DNA from: Lacipirellula parvula
GTDB taxonomy: Bacteria; Planctomycetota; Planctomycetia; Pirellulales; Lacipirellulaceae
Assembly: GCF_009177095.1 (NCBI RefSeq)
Contig: NZ_AP021861.1
Coordinates: forward strand, 2,834,501 to 2,898,500
Direction: 5' to 3'
DNA length: 64,000 nucleotides
In this document: one piece after another, positions 9,992-18,956 of the stretch
Position numbering within the stretch: the first letter of the stretch is position 1
How the letters are laid out: each line of letters begins with the position of its first letter
Notes under the pieces: generated by a model
Told to the model about the DNA's origin: nothing
The model's input: only the letters and a program-made list of their open reading frames with translations
The model's database searches: none
Translations under genes and position numbers: made by a program

Positions 9992-12900
9992 TCAGCAGAC
10001 GACTTGCGGCCGACGCCGACGGCAATCAGACGGATTGCGCCGCCGGACCGTCGCGACGAGTCCTGCTAGCGAAATCGCCCCCAGCAAGCAGGCGGCCGGC
10101 TCCGGTACGCTTTGAATGAGAGCCATCGCTGCGGCGCCCATCGCCGGGTTCGCCTGATTCAAGATCGCCCAATCGGAAAGGTTGACCCGACCGTCGTAAT
10201 TCAGGTCGCCGATCATCCGTGTGCTCAGATCGCCGACCACAAGCTCGCGGGGATTGCCCGCTTGGCTCCAGGTTAGCTTCTTTTCGTCAAGCCAGTGATT
10301 AGCAAAGATCGTCACGTCGGCCATCGTGATCGCGTTGTCGCCAGTCAGGTCGGCGACGTGGGTTGGCTTGAAGAACGCGGCGTACTTGTTGTCGCGCTCG
10401 AACTTGAACTCGCCGCGATCTGAAGTCGTGTTGAGGCCCATCACGAACATTTCCAAGTCGTCGACGATGCCGCGATAGTAGCTGTTGTTGGCCAAGCTGA
10501 GGGGGGATTCGCTCGTGTTGGCGCCAACGACCAGCGGGCTGTTGTCCTGCTTCGTCGCATCGACTTCGTCATTCGGGGCGTCTTCGCCGAAATAAAGGCC
10601 GGTGGCAGCCGCCTCGGCCACGCCGTTGACGTACAGGATCGAGCCGCCGCCCGGACCCGTCGGGCGGACCACCATCAGGTGGTACCAGGTGTTCGGCACG
10701 ACGGTGGTTTGGCCTACGTAGTCGAGGTTTGAATACCTCATTGAAAACTTGCCGGCCGCGTTGATCAGGACGCCGTGGTTGTTCGTGTCCATCACGATGT
10801 GCTGCACCGCGGCCGACACCGCCGGCTGCACCCATAGCTGGAAGCCGCGATCGTTGATGTAGGCGTAGTCGAGCGTGCCGTTGGGAAGCGTGCCGTCCAA
10901 CGACGACGGCGACTTTTCTGGGAAGTTGAGCGCTTCGTCCGGCGCCGTACGCAGGAAGTTGCGATCAGTCGCCAACGCATTGAGGCGGATGCCCAGGCCA
11001 GTGCCGCCGTCAGGGCGTCCGCTAATGGTGACGTAAGTCGGCTTCACGGCCGTCTTGCTCAACGCGGTCATATCGATGAGCTGGTTCTGGCCCGAGGCGC
11101 CAGCGCTGTCGTAGGTGACGTTCACCGTACCGCCGTTGGCGGCGCCTGGTTCCACGTCGCCCATCCGATAGTTGCGATCGACGAATGGCGCCGGCACGAC
11201 TTGGGCTTCGGCGGCCGATGGCGTCAGCGCGACCGTCGAGATCGTCGCCGCTGCGGCGACGGCGGCCGGAGCCAACCGCCGGTTCAAGCGGCGTCGAACG
11301 GAGACGACTAAGCCGAGGGCAGCGCCCAGCAACGTGATGCTGGCCGGCTCGGGAACGGCCGCCGTCGCCCCGGTCGCGAGACCGGTCATGCCATACTGCG
11401 TCTTCCAGATCGCGAGATCGTCCGCGTCCACGTCGCTGTCTCCATCTGCGTTGCCTTGGGCCAAAGTCGTCCCGGTGCCGAAGCCGCGCTGCCAGCGGAG
11501 GAAGTCGGCGCCGTCGACGTCGCCGTCCGCGTCGAAGTCGGCGTTCGCCGGCGTCGAGACGTATTGCACGATGCCGTTGATCACGTCGCCGAAAATCGTC
11601 GTGTAGGTAAACTGCAGATCTCGATTCGCCGGGGCCGTGGCGGTGTTAAAGATTTTTCCCAGCGATTCGGTGCGGCTCGACGTGAAGGCGGAGTTGCCGT
11701 CGAGGAAGAACTCGGCAAACTGGTTCGGGTTGGCGGCGCCGAGTTGCCACGTTTCATTAATGGAGTTGCCGACGGTCGAATCGGGGTCGGAACCGTCGAT
11801 CGAGTTCGGCTTCGTGAAGCTCAACCCAACGTTCCCGGTCGGGGCCAGATTGCCGTTGGCGCTGGAGACGTCGAAGCTCGTGATCGACGTACTGATGACG
11901 TCGCCACCGACGATCGACGCCGTCCCCGTCGCGGTGTTTACGCGGAGGATGGAAGGTTCGGCGGGAACGAAGACGCGAACGTTGTCGATCGCCCACCACC
12001 AGTTGTTCCACGACTTGCCGAGACCGAACTCAAGCTGCACGGAAGTCGCCGTGCCGTTGTAGTTCAGGTCGAGCAGGATCGCTTCGTTCATCGTGTTGGG
12101 GTTGCTATCCGGCGCTTCGGGGCCGTGGTAAACGCCCGACGCCGGCGTTGAATCCCACGTCAGCACGGGAGCAAACGCGCCGGCGCCGTACTTTACACGG
12201 ATGGTCGCGGTTTGATTGTGGAGCGTGCCGATCGGGGCGCCGTAGTCGAGCCCCGCGGGGTTTTCCGGCAGCCAACTCGAATCGAAGGCGAGCTTGATCT
12301 TGCCCGCCGGAGTTCCCGCTGGGATCGGAATGACGGGAGTCGTAACGAACGTGTCATAGAAATCCTTCGGCGCTACGTTCTTGTCTTGCCATTCGTCCGA
12401 ATCGGCAATCATCACGGTGCCGCTGCCGCGGGTGAAGTTGGCGCGGCCTTGGTCGCCCGATGCATTGACCCAAAAATCCTTATCAGCGAACGCCCAGCCC
12501 GCCCAATCGGTGACGCCGTCGTTTTCGGGATTGCCAACGCCGGGGACGCCGGTGCGGTCGACGGTCCAACCCGCGGGGCCGCTGCCGTTCCAAACGGCGA
12601 GCTTGCTGGGATCTTCGTCAGGGCTCGGACCGAGAACGACTCCTTCAAAATTTTCTACGAGCAGCGGCAAGTTGGCGGACGCCGGCGTCGCAGCGCTGGC
12701 GATCAGTACGCCGACGGCCACGGCCGCTGCAGAGGAAAGCCGACGACGGCGCCGACGACCGGCGAAGAGCCCCACCGCTCCGCAGATCATGCCAAGCGCC
12801 GCCGTCGACGGCTCAGGAACCGCCGCCAGCGCCGCGGCGAACGCCCCGGCGCCGAGCGCCGCATCGTATTGTCTCTTGAAAATCAAGAAGTCCTTTACCG

Positions 12901-14245
12901 TGTGCTTTTTATCGCCGTCCAAATCGCCGAGATTGTATTGCTGAGCCACGGTCTTTCCTGTGAGCGAGACGTTGTATCCGGCCAGGAACGCTGCATAGTC
13001 GCCGATTTCGATCGATCCGTTGAAATTCAAGTCGAGAGGATTAAACGTTTGGCTGCTATTGCCGACGAATTCGATGATGCCGGTTTGCGGCGTGTTGTTG
13101 CCGGCAATCAAGTATTGGAACGAAATGTCGCTAATGTCTTCGTGGAACTTGCGCCATGACGTCCCCAGGTTGATTTTGCCGAGGGTAGGATTCGACGCGA
13201 ACGTCGGCATGGCGTACTGGTCCGGGATGTAGCCTTCGCTCAGTTCCGAGTGTTCAGGGCTGTCGAAAATCGTCCAATTCGGATTGGCGTCGCCCAGGAA
13301 GGTCGCGGCGACTTCGTCGAGGGTTCCCTTGCTTGACTGGATCGAGTAACCCCGCAAGTTCACCACGCCGTTTGTATTGTTAGCGATGCTCACCTGCCCG
13401 GTTCCCCGGTCGATGGTGAGCCGCAGCGCGCCATCCTGAGCGGGCGAAGCTCCAGTGAACATATTGAGGTTGTCGATCGCCCACCACCAGTTGTTGTCCG
13501 CATCCCACAAACGGAACTCCAGCGACGCCGTCGTGGCGCCGGCTGGATTGAGCATGTTGATGCTCACCGCCTCGTTGACGGCGTCGGGCTTAAAGTTGGG
13601 GTCGGATTCGACCGACGCCCACTTGAACAGCTCAATGACGGTGGCGCCGGGATCGTTGTACTTCACCGTCAGCGACGCCTTTTGGTTGTCTTCAGGTCGC
13701 CACGACGAGTGAAAGAAGAGCTTGGCGGTGTTCGCCGCGACGCCTTGCAGCGGGATGGCGGAAATCTTGAGCGTGGAATCGTAATCCCGATCAGCGGCCG
13801 GCAGGCTATCCAACGTCCCCGTGCCGAAGTCGTCCCATTCGTCTGAGTCGGCGACCGCGATCTTACCGCTGGCGCTGACGAACTTGGCCCGGTCCTGGTC
13901 CCCGGCCGTATTAATCCACCAATCGCGATCGACGAACGTCCAGCCTTCGAATTCGGTGACGCCGACCAGCGGGTTGCCCAGCGAGCCCGCCGGCATGCCG
14001 GTGTCGTCGATCGACCAGGTTCCCTCGGTTCCTGGACCTGTGGGGACCGATTTCGTCCACGCGGCCCGGCTGCGAATTTCCGTGTCGAACGTGACGATCG
14101 GATTGAGCGTCAGGCCTTCGAAATTCTCCGTGAGCAAGTCGACGGCGAAGGAGATGTTGGGGAAGAGCGCCACGCAGGCGATCGGTGCAATGGCTAGATG
14201 GCGAATCGTTCGGCGAACCATGGCATTCATCGGAGATTGGCTCAT
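9992..14245 (-). CDS. Giant exported protein with three modules, each ending in PEP-CTERM
   Basis: This uninterrupted 1417-residue frame looks like three secreted proteins in tandem. Residues 1-34 are a signal peptide. Module 1 (about 35-475) has an FEG...WWWAIDN domain and a dockerin-like pair (DLNFNGSIEIGDYAAF, LGDLDGDKKHTVKDF), then VPEP at 476, a hydrophobic helix and six Arg (497-502). Residues 503-524 read like a signal peptide ending ASA. Module 2 (525-963) repeats the FEG domain and dockerin, with VPEP at 964 and another signal-like segment ending AEA at 1014. Module 3 has a LamG-like region and dockerin, with a final VPEP at 1380. Exosortase would be expected to cleave at PEP, but no exosortase gene is in the window. 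Confidence 0.88.
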   Translation of the reverse strand: MSQSPMNAMVRRTIRHLAIAPIACVALFPNISFAVDLLTENFEGLTLNPIVTFDTEIRSRAAWTKSVPTGPGTEGTWSIDDTGMPAGSLGNPLVGVTEFEGWTFVDRDWWINTAGDQDRAKFVSASGKIAVADSDEWDDFGTGTLDSLPAADRDYDSTLKISAIPLQGVAANTAKLFFHSSWRPEDNQKASLTVKYNDPGATVIELFKWASVESDPNFKPDAVNEAVSINMLNPAGATTASLEFRLWDADNNWWWAIDNLNMFTGASPAQDGALRLTIDRGTGQVSIANNTNGVVNLRGYSIQSSKGTLDEVAATFLGDANPNWTIFDSPEHSELSEGYIPDQYAMPTFASNPTLGKINLGTSWRKFHEDISDISFQYLIAGNNTPQTGIIEFVGNSSQTFNPLDLNFNGSIEIGDYAAFLAGYNVSLTGKTVAQQYNLGDLDGDKKHTVKDFLIFKRQYDAALGAGAFAAALAAVPEPSTAALGMICGAVGLFAGRRRRRRLSSAAAVAVGVLIASAATPASANLPLLVENFEGVVLGPSPDEDPSKLAVWNGSGPAGWTVDRTGVPGVGNPENDGVTDWAGWAFADKDFWVNASGDQGRANFTRGSGTVMIADSDEWQDKNVAPKDFYDTFVTTPVIPIPAGTPAGKIKLAFDSSWLPENPAGLDYGAPIGTLHNQTATIRVKYGAGAFAPVLTWDSTPASGVYHGPEAPDSNPNTMNEAILLDLNYNGTATSVQLEFGLGKSWNNWWWAIDNVRVFVPAEPSILRVNTATGTASIVGGDVISTSITSFDVSSANGNLAPTGNVGLSFTKPNSIDGSDPDSTVGNSINETWQLGAANPNQFAEFFLDGNSAFTSSRTESLGKIFNTATAPANRDLQFTYTTIFGDVINGIVQYVSTPANADFDADGDVDGADFLRWQRGFGTGTTLAQGNADGDSDVDADDLAIWKTQYGMTGLATGATAAVPEPASITLLGAALGLVVSVRRRLNRRLAPAAVAAAATISTVALTPSAAEAQVVPAPFVDRNYRMGDVEPGAANGGTVNVTYDSAGASGQNQLIDMTALSKTAVKPTYVTISGRPDGGTGLGIRLNALATDRNFLRTAPDEALNFPEKSPSSLDGTLPNGTLDYAYINDRGFQLWVQPAVSAAVQHIVMDTNNHGVLINAAGKFSMRYSNLDYVGQTTVVPNTWYHLMVVRPTGPGGGSILYVNGVAEAAATGLYFGEDAPNDEVDATKQDNSPLVVGANTSESPLSLANNSYYRGIVDDLEMFVMGLNTTSDRGEFKFERDNKYAAFFKPTHVADLTGDNAITMADVTIFANHWLDEKKLTWSQAGNPRELVVGDLSTRMIGDLNYDGRVNLSDWAILNQANPAMGAAAMALIQSVPEPAACLLGAISLAGLVATVRRRNPSDCRRRRPQVVC
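11204..11356 (-). other. Internal PEP-CTERM / signal-like junction, modules 2-3
   Basis: It encodes residues 964-1014: VPEP, a hydrophobic helix, RRRLNRR, a second Ala-rich hydrophobic run and an AEA site. There is no stop codon and no ATG with a ribosome binding site inside. Confidence 0.8.
12674..12820 (-). other. Internal PEP-CTERM / signal-like junction, modules 1-2
   Basis: It encodes residues 476-524: VPEP, a hydrophobic helix, six consecutive Arg, a second hydrophobic run and ATPASA. The Arg block serves both as the PEP-CTERM basic tail and as a signal-peptide n-region. It lacks an ATG that could reinitiate translation. Confidence 0.82.
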
Positions 14246-14490
14246 TGAATTAGGGGAGGCCTACGAACAAGCGCGGCTTGTCGATAGGCGGGTGGTGGTG
14301 ACGCGGCCTCGACGAGCGTGACGCGCGAAATCGAACCGACGACGATCGACGCAGAAGCGTGCGACGACCCCAGAATCCTCCTTGTGACTGAACCGCGTAA
14401 CCACAATGCACGGGACACAAGTCGCATCCCCGCCGGCGTATTCCAGCCGGGATGCCGATGAACTGCTCAACATGCAGACAAGCGATACCG

Positions 14491-14531
14491 CATGCGCTGC
14501 ATCACGCCAAGCAGCGTGATGCAGCGGCATG
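14491..14531 (-). terminator. Strong stem-loop just after the PEP-CTERM gene
   Basis: A 17-bp stem with one bulged base (CATGC-GCTGCATCACGC and its complement) lies 11 bases past the stop at 14542. It has no T-run, so it may be a stability hairpin or a factor-dependent terminator. The rest of the 14246-14541 gap shows nothing I recognise. Confidence 0.6.
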
Positions 14532-14541
14532 TCGGCGAACT

Positions 14542-16284
14542 TTAGCGGCGGCGCCGAGCGGTCGCGCCAGCGACGGCCAACCCGAGTGCTACCAAGCCTA
14601 ATGAAGCAGGCTCAGGCACGGCGGCCCCGATCTGCACGTTATCGAGGGCCCAGAACCAGTTGTTGCCGCCGGTATACTTGAACCGGACCTTGGCCGTGGT
14701 CGCTCCCGCGGGATTGTCGAGATCGACGAGGACCGTTTCATCCAGGTTCGTCCCATGGAACAACGGATCTCCGGAGATCGAGTTCCAATTCAGAACGATC
14801 ACTTCACCGGCGCCGTAATCGACGGTGATGGCGGCGAGTTGCCCTTCTTCATCCTGCCAGCTCGAATCGAATTGCAGTGCCAACGTTCCCGCAGCCAGGC
14901 TGGAGATGTCGATGATCGGCGATTCGAGCACGGTCGTGATCGGCTTGGTGACGCCGTCGGCGCCGGCCAAGTCGTCAAACTCATCCGAGTCGGCGATAAC
15001 GATGTTGCCGCTGCCCTTGGTGAAGTTGTTGAGGCTTGTCTGCGACGCGAACGCCGAGAAGGCGCGAGTCGTGACGCTCCAACCTTCCCATTCAAACACG
15101 CCGATGTTGTTGTCGCCGATCGCAGCGGCAGGAATGCCGGAGTTGTCGATGTTCCAGCCTGCCGGCACGGTGTGCGAGAAGGCGTTCGGATAGGGCGTCG
15201 ATCCGGCGTCGGTATTAAGGCCAGTGACTTTGGCGAAGGCCGCCACCGTCGAGACCCGCTCGTTGGTGCTCGGGCCGAGCGTCACCGATTCAAAACCTTC
15301 CGTCCAGAAAGCCGGATTGGCGCCTTGCGCCAGCGAGAGATTGTCGACCGCCCACCACCAGTCGTTCGCCGCGTTGATGAAGCCGAAGGCGAATTGAACA
15401 TTCGTCGTGCCGACTGGGATGGCTAGGTTGTACGACAGATTCTCATTGAGCGCATCCGGCTTGTAGTAGTCGGAGGCGGGGCGATCGGGAATTGTGTCGC
15501 CCGCGTTCGAATTGCCGGCGTCCGAATCCCAGAAATCAATCGGTTCCGGCGAGCCGCCGTCGTAAATGGCGTAGACGATCGCCGTTTGATTGTTGTCGGG
15601 ACGGCCCAAGGTGACGTGGTCGTCGTCAAAGCTTTCGGCGCGCCAGCTCGAATCGAACTTGAACGTCAGGTTTTGACCAGCGTAGGCGGAGACGTTCACC
15701 GCAGCCGAGGTCATGCCGGTGTTGTAGTAGTTCCCGCCCAAGCCGTCGCCCAAGTCATCGTATTCGTCGGCGTCAGCAACGGCGACGTTGCCAATGGCGC
15801 TGGTGAACGCCGATCGGCTTTGATCGTCGACGCTGGCCCAAAATGTTTTGTCGGCGAAGCTCCAGCCTTCCCATTCGTCGACGCCGTGCGCGGCCGAACC
15901 TTTGTTGCCGACGCCCTTGTTGCCGACGACGTAGCCGAGATTCGGAACGCGGTAGAGCAGCGCGGGCACGGGATCGGTGCTGATCACGCTCGTGCCGAGA
16001 GCGTTCGTCGGGTCAAACAGGCCGTAGTTGTCGAAATCGTTGTCGACGCTCCAGCCGACGGGACCGGTGTGCGTATAGGCGTTGGGACGCGGAGCGGAAT
16101 TCGGGTCGGTGGCAAGCGCCGTGAGATTGGCGAAGCTCAACGGACCGCGACGCTCGTTGACGCTGTCGCCGAGCGCGATGCTGTCGAAGTTTTCTTGATA
16201 GAGAATCGTTCCAATTTGGGCATAGGTAGGACACGCTGCGCCCATTGAACCAGCAACTGCCAAGACTGCCAGATGTCGTCTCAT
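14542..16284 (-). CDS. PEP-CTERM protein with two FEG/WWWA-DN domains
   Basis: This 580-residue exported protein has a signal peptide at residues 1-22 (MRRHLAVLAV...CPTYAQ). Two copies of one domain follow, at about 25-325 and 328-550. Each opens with a NFDS/GFESV-type strand and runs through GWxxD..., EWEGWSFADKTFW-like, VADxDEYDD-like and FDSSW motifs to NDWWWAVDNLSLA or NNWFWALDNVQIG. It ends in a PEP-CTERM tail, VPEPASLGLVALG plus ARRRR. Planctomycete PEP-CTERM proteins are exported and processed by exosortase; their ligands are unknown. The start at MRRHL is chosen because GGGAG sits about 7 bases upstream; the frame extends to 16584. Confidence 0.88.
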   Translation of the reverse strand: MRRHLAVLAVAGSMGAACPTYAQIGTILYQENFDSIALGDSVNERRGPLSFANLTALATDPNSAPRPNAYTHTGPVGWSVDNDFDNYGLFDPTNALGTSVISTDPVPALLYRVPNLGYVVGNKGVGNKGSAAHGVDEWEGWSFADKTFWASVDDQSRSAFTSAIGNVAVADADEYDDLGDGLGGNYYNTGMTSAAVNVSAYAGQNLTFKFDSSWRAESFDDDHVTLGRPDNNQTAIVYAIYDGGSPEPIDFWDSDAGNSNAGDTIPDRPASDYYKPDALNENLSYNLAIPVGTTNVQFAFGFINAANDWWWAVDNLSLAQGANPAFWTEGFESVTLGPSTNERVSTVAAFAKVTGLNTDAGSTPYPNAFSHTVPAGWNIDNSGIPAAAIGDNNIGVFEWEGWSVTTRAFSAFASQTSLNNFTKGSGNIVIADSDEFDDLAGADGVTKPITTVLESPIIDISSLAAGTLALQFDSSWQDEEGQLAAITVDYGAGEVIVLNWNSISGDPLFHGTNLDETVLVDLDNPAGATTAKVRFKYTGGNNWFWALDNVQIGAAVPEPASLGLVALGLAVAGATARRRR

Positions 16285-16787
16285 TGTCGACTCCCAGGAG
16301 CATCTCAAAGGATTGCTGGGGCCATCGGCTTCGCGGCGCGTTGGATCCGCTCCAACCCAATCAGGCGCCGGCCTCTTCTCATGCAGTTCCTTGCCTGCGG
16401 TTGTTCCGTCCGCAAGCAATTCCGATGGGGGTTCGCACCATGCGAACCAATTCCAGGCTGCTGAACGGATTGTAATGACGATATTTGAAGAAACGAAACA
16501 AACTTTCCCCGCGACCCGCGCAAAGATTAAGCCGAATTGCGTCGATCGCAAAAGCCTCTCGCACATTGCGCACGCCGGCCCCACGAGAAGCGGGCAAAAG
16601 CAGCGCGCATGACCGGAATCGCTATCCGAAATGTGTTGAGATTAACTCTCAACGCAATTCGACGTCCACTCATGAGAGCCACCGGCTCCGCCGGTGAACG
16701 AAGTGCGAGTTCGTGTTGTTTTTGTCGCGTCAACGCAGACCGTTGGCGGCTTCCATTGTTGCGAATCGCGATCGTCTTTCGCTTCGC
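16285..16787. other. 503-base intergenic region with hairpins
   Basis: I see no gene here. Inverted repeats are present at 16391-16419 (TTGCCTGCGG with near-perfect complement), 16430-16448 (GGTTCGCA, 3-base loop, TGCGAACC), 16635-16653 (GTTGAGA/TCTCAAC) and 16680-16696 (CACCGG/CCGGTG). The first two lie 107-165 bases upstream of the PEP-CTERM gene start and may be control sites. The last two lie downstream of phnX and may end its transcript. Confidence 0.55.
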
Positions 16788-17621
16788 CTATGGGGTTTCG
16801 CCGGCTGCAAGCAACTTCTCGATCTGGTCGAGAACCTGCGGCAATTCAGCCACCGAATCAATCACGAAGTGGGCGCCGCTCGCTTCCATTCGTTCCACGG
16901 CGGCGCGCCGTTTAGCCGCCAATTCCGCGGCTGGCAGGGCCGCCGTTTCCGCTTCGTTGAGCCCGATCATATTGCCTGATACGGAAAGTCCCACCGACCA
17001 CATCCCCGCGTTGAGACCCTCCTCGACGCCGACGATCGTGTCGTCGACTTTGACGATCGCCGCCATGGGGTAGACCCCCAGCGTGCGGGCGTTCTCAAAA
17101 CTCATCCACGGCGCCGGCCGCCCCTCGGCGAAGTCGCTCGCGCAGTACATCGCATCGACTTCCAAGCCCTGTGCACGCGCGGCGGGAACGATCACTTCCA
17201 TCAGTTCGCGGATGTAGCCGGTCGTCGAACCGATCCGCATGCCGCGCCGGCGACAATCGGCGACGGCCTCCAACGCGCCCGGAATGAGCTGGGCATGATC
17301 TGCGAGAAACGTTTTCTGGGTCTCGAGGAAGCGAGCGTAGAGTTTGTCGATCGCGGCTTCGTCGGCTGGCGCGCGATGGATTTCTTGCCAGGCCGCGGCG
17401 ATCCGCGGCATCTCGAGCATCGTCCGCAGGTGGTCTCGCTTGGCCATTCCCATCGGGCCGCGCGCTTCCTCAATCGAAACGGGGACGTCGAACGAGCGAA
17501 AGACGCTCACCACCGCCAGTACCGGCGCCTGGCTGCCGTAGTCGAGCAGCGTCCCCGCCCAATCGAAAACGACCGCTTTTAAGGGACCGACGTGCCGGCG
17601 GACTGTGTTGAGGGTGCTCAT
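16788..17621 (-). CDS. phnX: Phosphonoacetaldehyde hydrolase
   Basis: PhnX is a HAD-superfamily enzyme that cleaves the C-P bond of phosphonoacetaldehyde to acetaldehyde and phosphate in the cytoplasm. The HAD nucleophile motif is FDWAGT with Asp20, and the cap-domain Schiff-base lysine is Lys61 in MGMAKRDHL. Their spacing matches Asp12 and Lys53 of the Bacillus cereus enzyme. Further HAD motifs are GSTTGY near 130 and VKVDDTIVGVEEG near 180. Start MSTLNT is used; the frame extends to 17642. It is the last gene of a minus-strand operon behind an HpnW-type oxidoreductase and a PhnZ-like oxygenase. No aminoethylphosphonate transaminase (phnW) is present. Confidence 0.94.
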   Translation of the reverse strand: MSTLNTVRRHVGPLKAVVFDWAGTLLDYGSQAPVLAVVSVFRSFDVPVSIEEARGPMGMAKRDHLRTMLEMPRIAAAWQEIHRAPADEAAIDKLYARFLETQKTFLADHAQLIPGALEAVADCRRRGMRIGSTTGYIRELMEVIVPAARAQGLEVDAMYCASDFAEGRPAPWMSFENARTLGVYPMAAIVKVDDTIVGVEEGLNAGMWSVGLSVSGNMIGLNEAETAALPAAELAAKRRAAVERMEASGAHFVIDSVAELPQVLDQIEKLLAAGETP

Positions 17622-17726
17622 TCCGCGGAAGATCCTATGCAAAGGGGCAAATCGCTCGCGCCCGCCAGTTGAATTGGCAGCGGCGATTGTTGTCGGGAGA
17701 GTGGGCGAACCGAACGTCCGCCGCGA

Positions 17727-18956
17727 TTAGGCCGGTGATTCTACCGTGCCGTTCGCCGTCGTGCGCAGCCGCGCATCGAGCGGATCCCAGCGATCCCACA
17801 GTCGATGGGCGAAGCCGAACGACATCGTCATCCCGCATCCGCCGGAGGCGATCACCACCTCGACGTTCGGCTCCGGTTGATTCTCATACTGAATCAGCCC
17901 CGGCGACTTCGGATAGATGCCGTGCCACCGCTGTTCGATGGTCCAGTCGGGCAGATCGATCATCCGCCGTAATTCGCGGAGCATCAGCTCGTCGATGTCG
18001 CGTTTGTCGAACGGCGTGATCTCGGCGTCGTATTCGTGCGAATCGCCCAGCACGACCTCTCCGAGCCCGTTCTGCGACGCCATCACATGGATGCCGTACT
18101 TGTCGAGCTCGGGCGTCTCCGCGGCCACGCGCGCCTTCAGGGCCGGCAGCGAGGGACATTCGGCGAACGCCTCGTAGTGCCGCAGCGTCAGCCCGCCGGC
18201 GAGCATCGGCCCCAGCGTCCAGCCGCGCGGCTGGACTGGCGTCCGCATCATTTGCAATTTGCATTGCCGGAAATTAGCTTCGGCGAACAAGTCGGGATAG
18301 AGCAACCGGAAATCGGTTCCCGCCGCCACGACAACGCGATCGGCAGCCACCCGACCGCCGTCGGCCAGTGCCACGCCATGCCGATCGACCTTCTCGACCG
18401 GCGAATCGAAGCGGAGCTCGACGTTCCAGCGCTGCTCGAGCCAACTCGGCATCTCGCGGATAATTTCGCGCGGATCGACGCAGACTTCGGTCGGGCTCCA
18501 GAGCGCGGCGAGCAAGCCTTCCGCCTTGGCTGCCGCCGACATTTTGAGCGCTTCTTGCGGCGGAATGAGCCGACAGTCGTAGTCGAACGCCGGCGCCATC
18601 TGGGCGAACTCGTCGAGTACGGCGAGTTCGTCGTCGCGGTAAGCAAGGTGCAAGGCGCCGCACGGGCGCGCCCACAGGCCAGTCTCTCGCGCCAATTCAA
18701 GCCAGTATCCACGGCTTTCCACGGCCGTTCGGTAGAGCTGGCCATGCTCTTGGCCAATCGGCCAAACCATCCCGAAATTGCGAATCGAGGCGCCCTGGGC
18801 CTGTCGATTTCGCTCGATGAGGATGACTTCCCACCCCCGCTTCGCCGCCGCCCAGGCGTGAGCAAGGCCCACAATCCCGGCGCCCACCACGGCGACGCGC
18901 GGACGCTGGCCATTGAAACGCGGAACCGAGTTCAGCGAATGGTTGAGCGCAGTCAC
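17727..18956 (-). CDS. FAD-dependent oxidoreductase, TIGR03364/HpnW type
   Basis: This 409-residue DAO-family flavoenzyme has an N-terminal Rossmann motif (VAVVGAGIVGLAHAW), the FAD ribose-binding ERN segment and ASIRNFGMVWPIGQ, typical of the TIGR03364 clade. The C-terminal FAD-binding stretch is VVIASGGCGMTMSFGFA. This clade is associated with phosphonatase genes and is proposed to oxidatively deaminate aminoethylphosphonate derivatives to phosphonoacetaldehyde. That would feed PhnX encoded 105 bases downstream. The start is a GTG at 18956 that overlaps the preceding stop by four bases (GTGA). The 36 residues the frame offers upstream overlap the preceding gene and are discarded. Confidence 0.86.
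   Translation of the reverse strand: MTALNHSLNSVPRFNGQRPRVAVVGAGIVGLAHAWAAAKRGWEVILIERNRQAQGASIRNFGMVWPIGQEHGQLYRTAVESRGYWLELARETGLWARPCGALHLAYRDDELAVLDEFAQMAPAFDYDCRLIPPQEALKMSAAAKAEGLLAALWSPTEVCVDPREIIREMPSWLEQRWNVELRFDSPVEKVDRHGVALADGGRVAADRVVVAAGTDFRLLYPDLFAEANFRQCKLQMMRTPVQPRGWTLGPMLAGGLTLRHYEAFAECPSLPALKARVAAETPELDKYGIHVMASQNGLGEVVLGDSHEYDAEITPFDKRDIDELMLRELRRMIDLPDWTIEQRWHGIYPKSPGLIQYENQPEPNVEVVIASGGCGMTMSFGFAHRLWDRWDPLDARLRTTANGTVESPA

Noticed and set aside
9992-14245. Possibility that the three-tail ORF is an assembly or sequencing fusion
   Set aside because: A second, unrelated ORF has the same architecture. The junctions are clean and lack start codons with ribosome sites. Raw reads would still be decisive.
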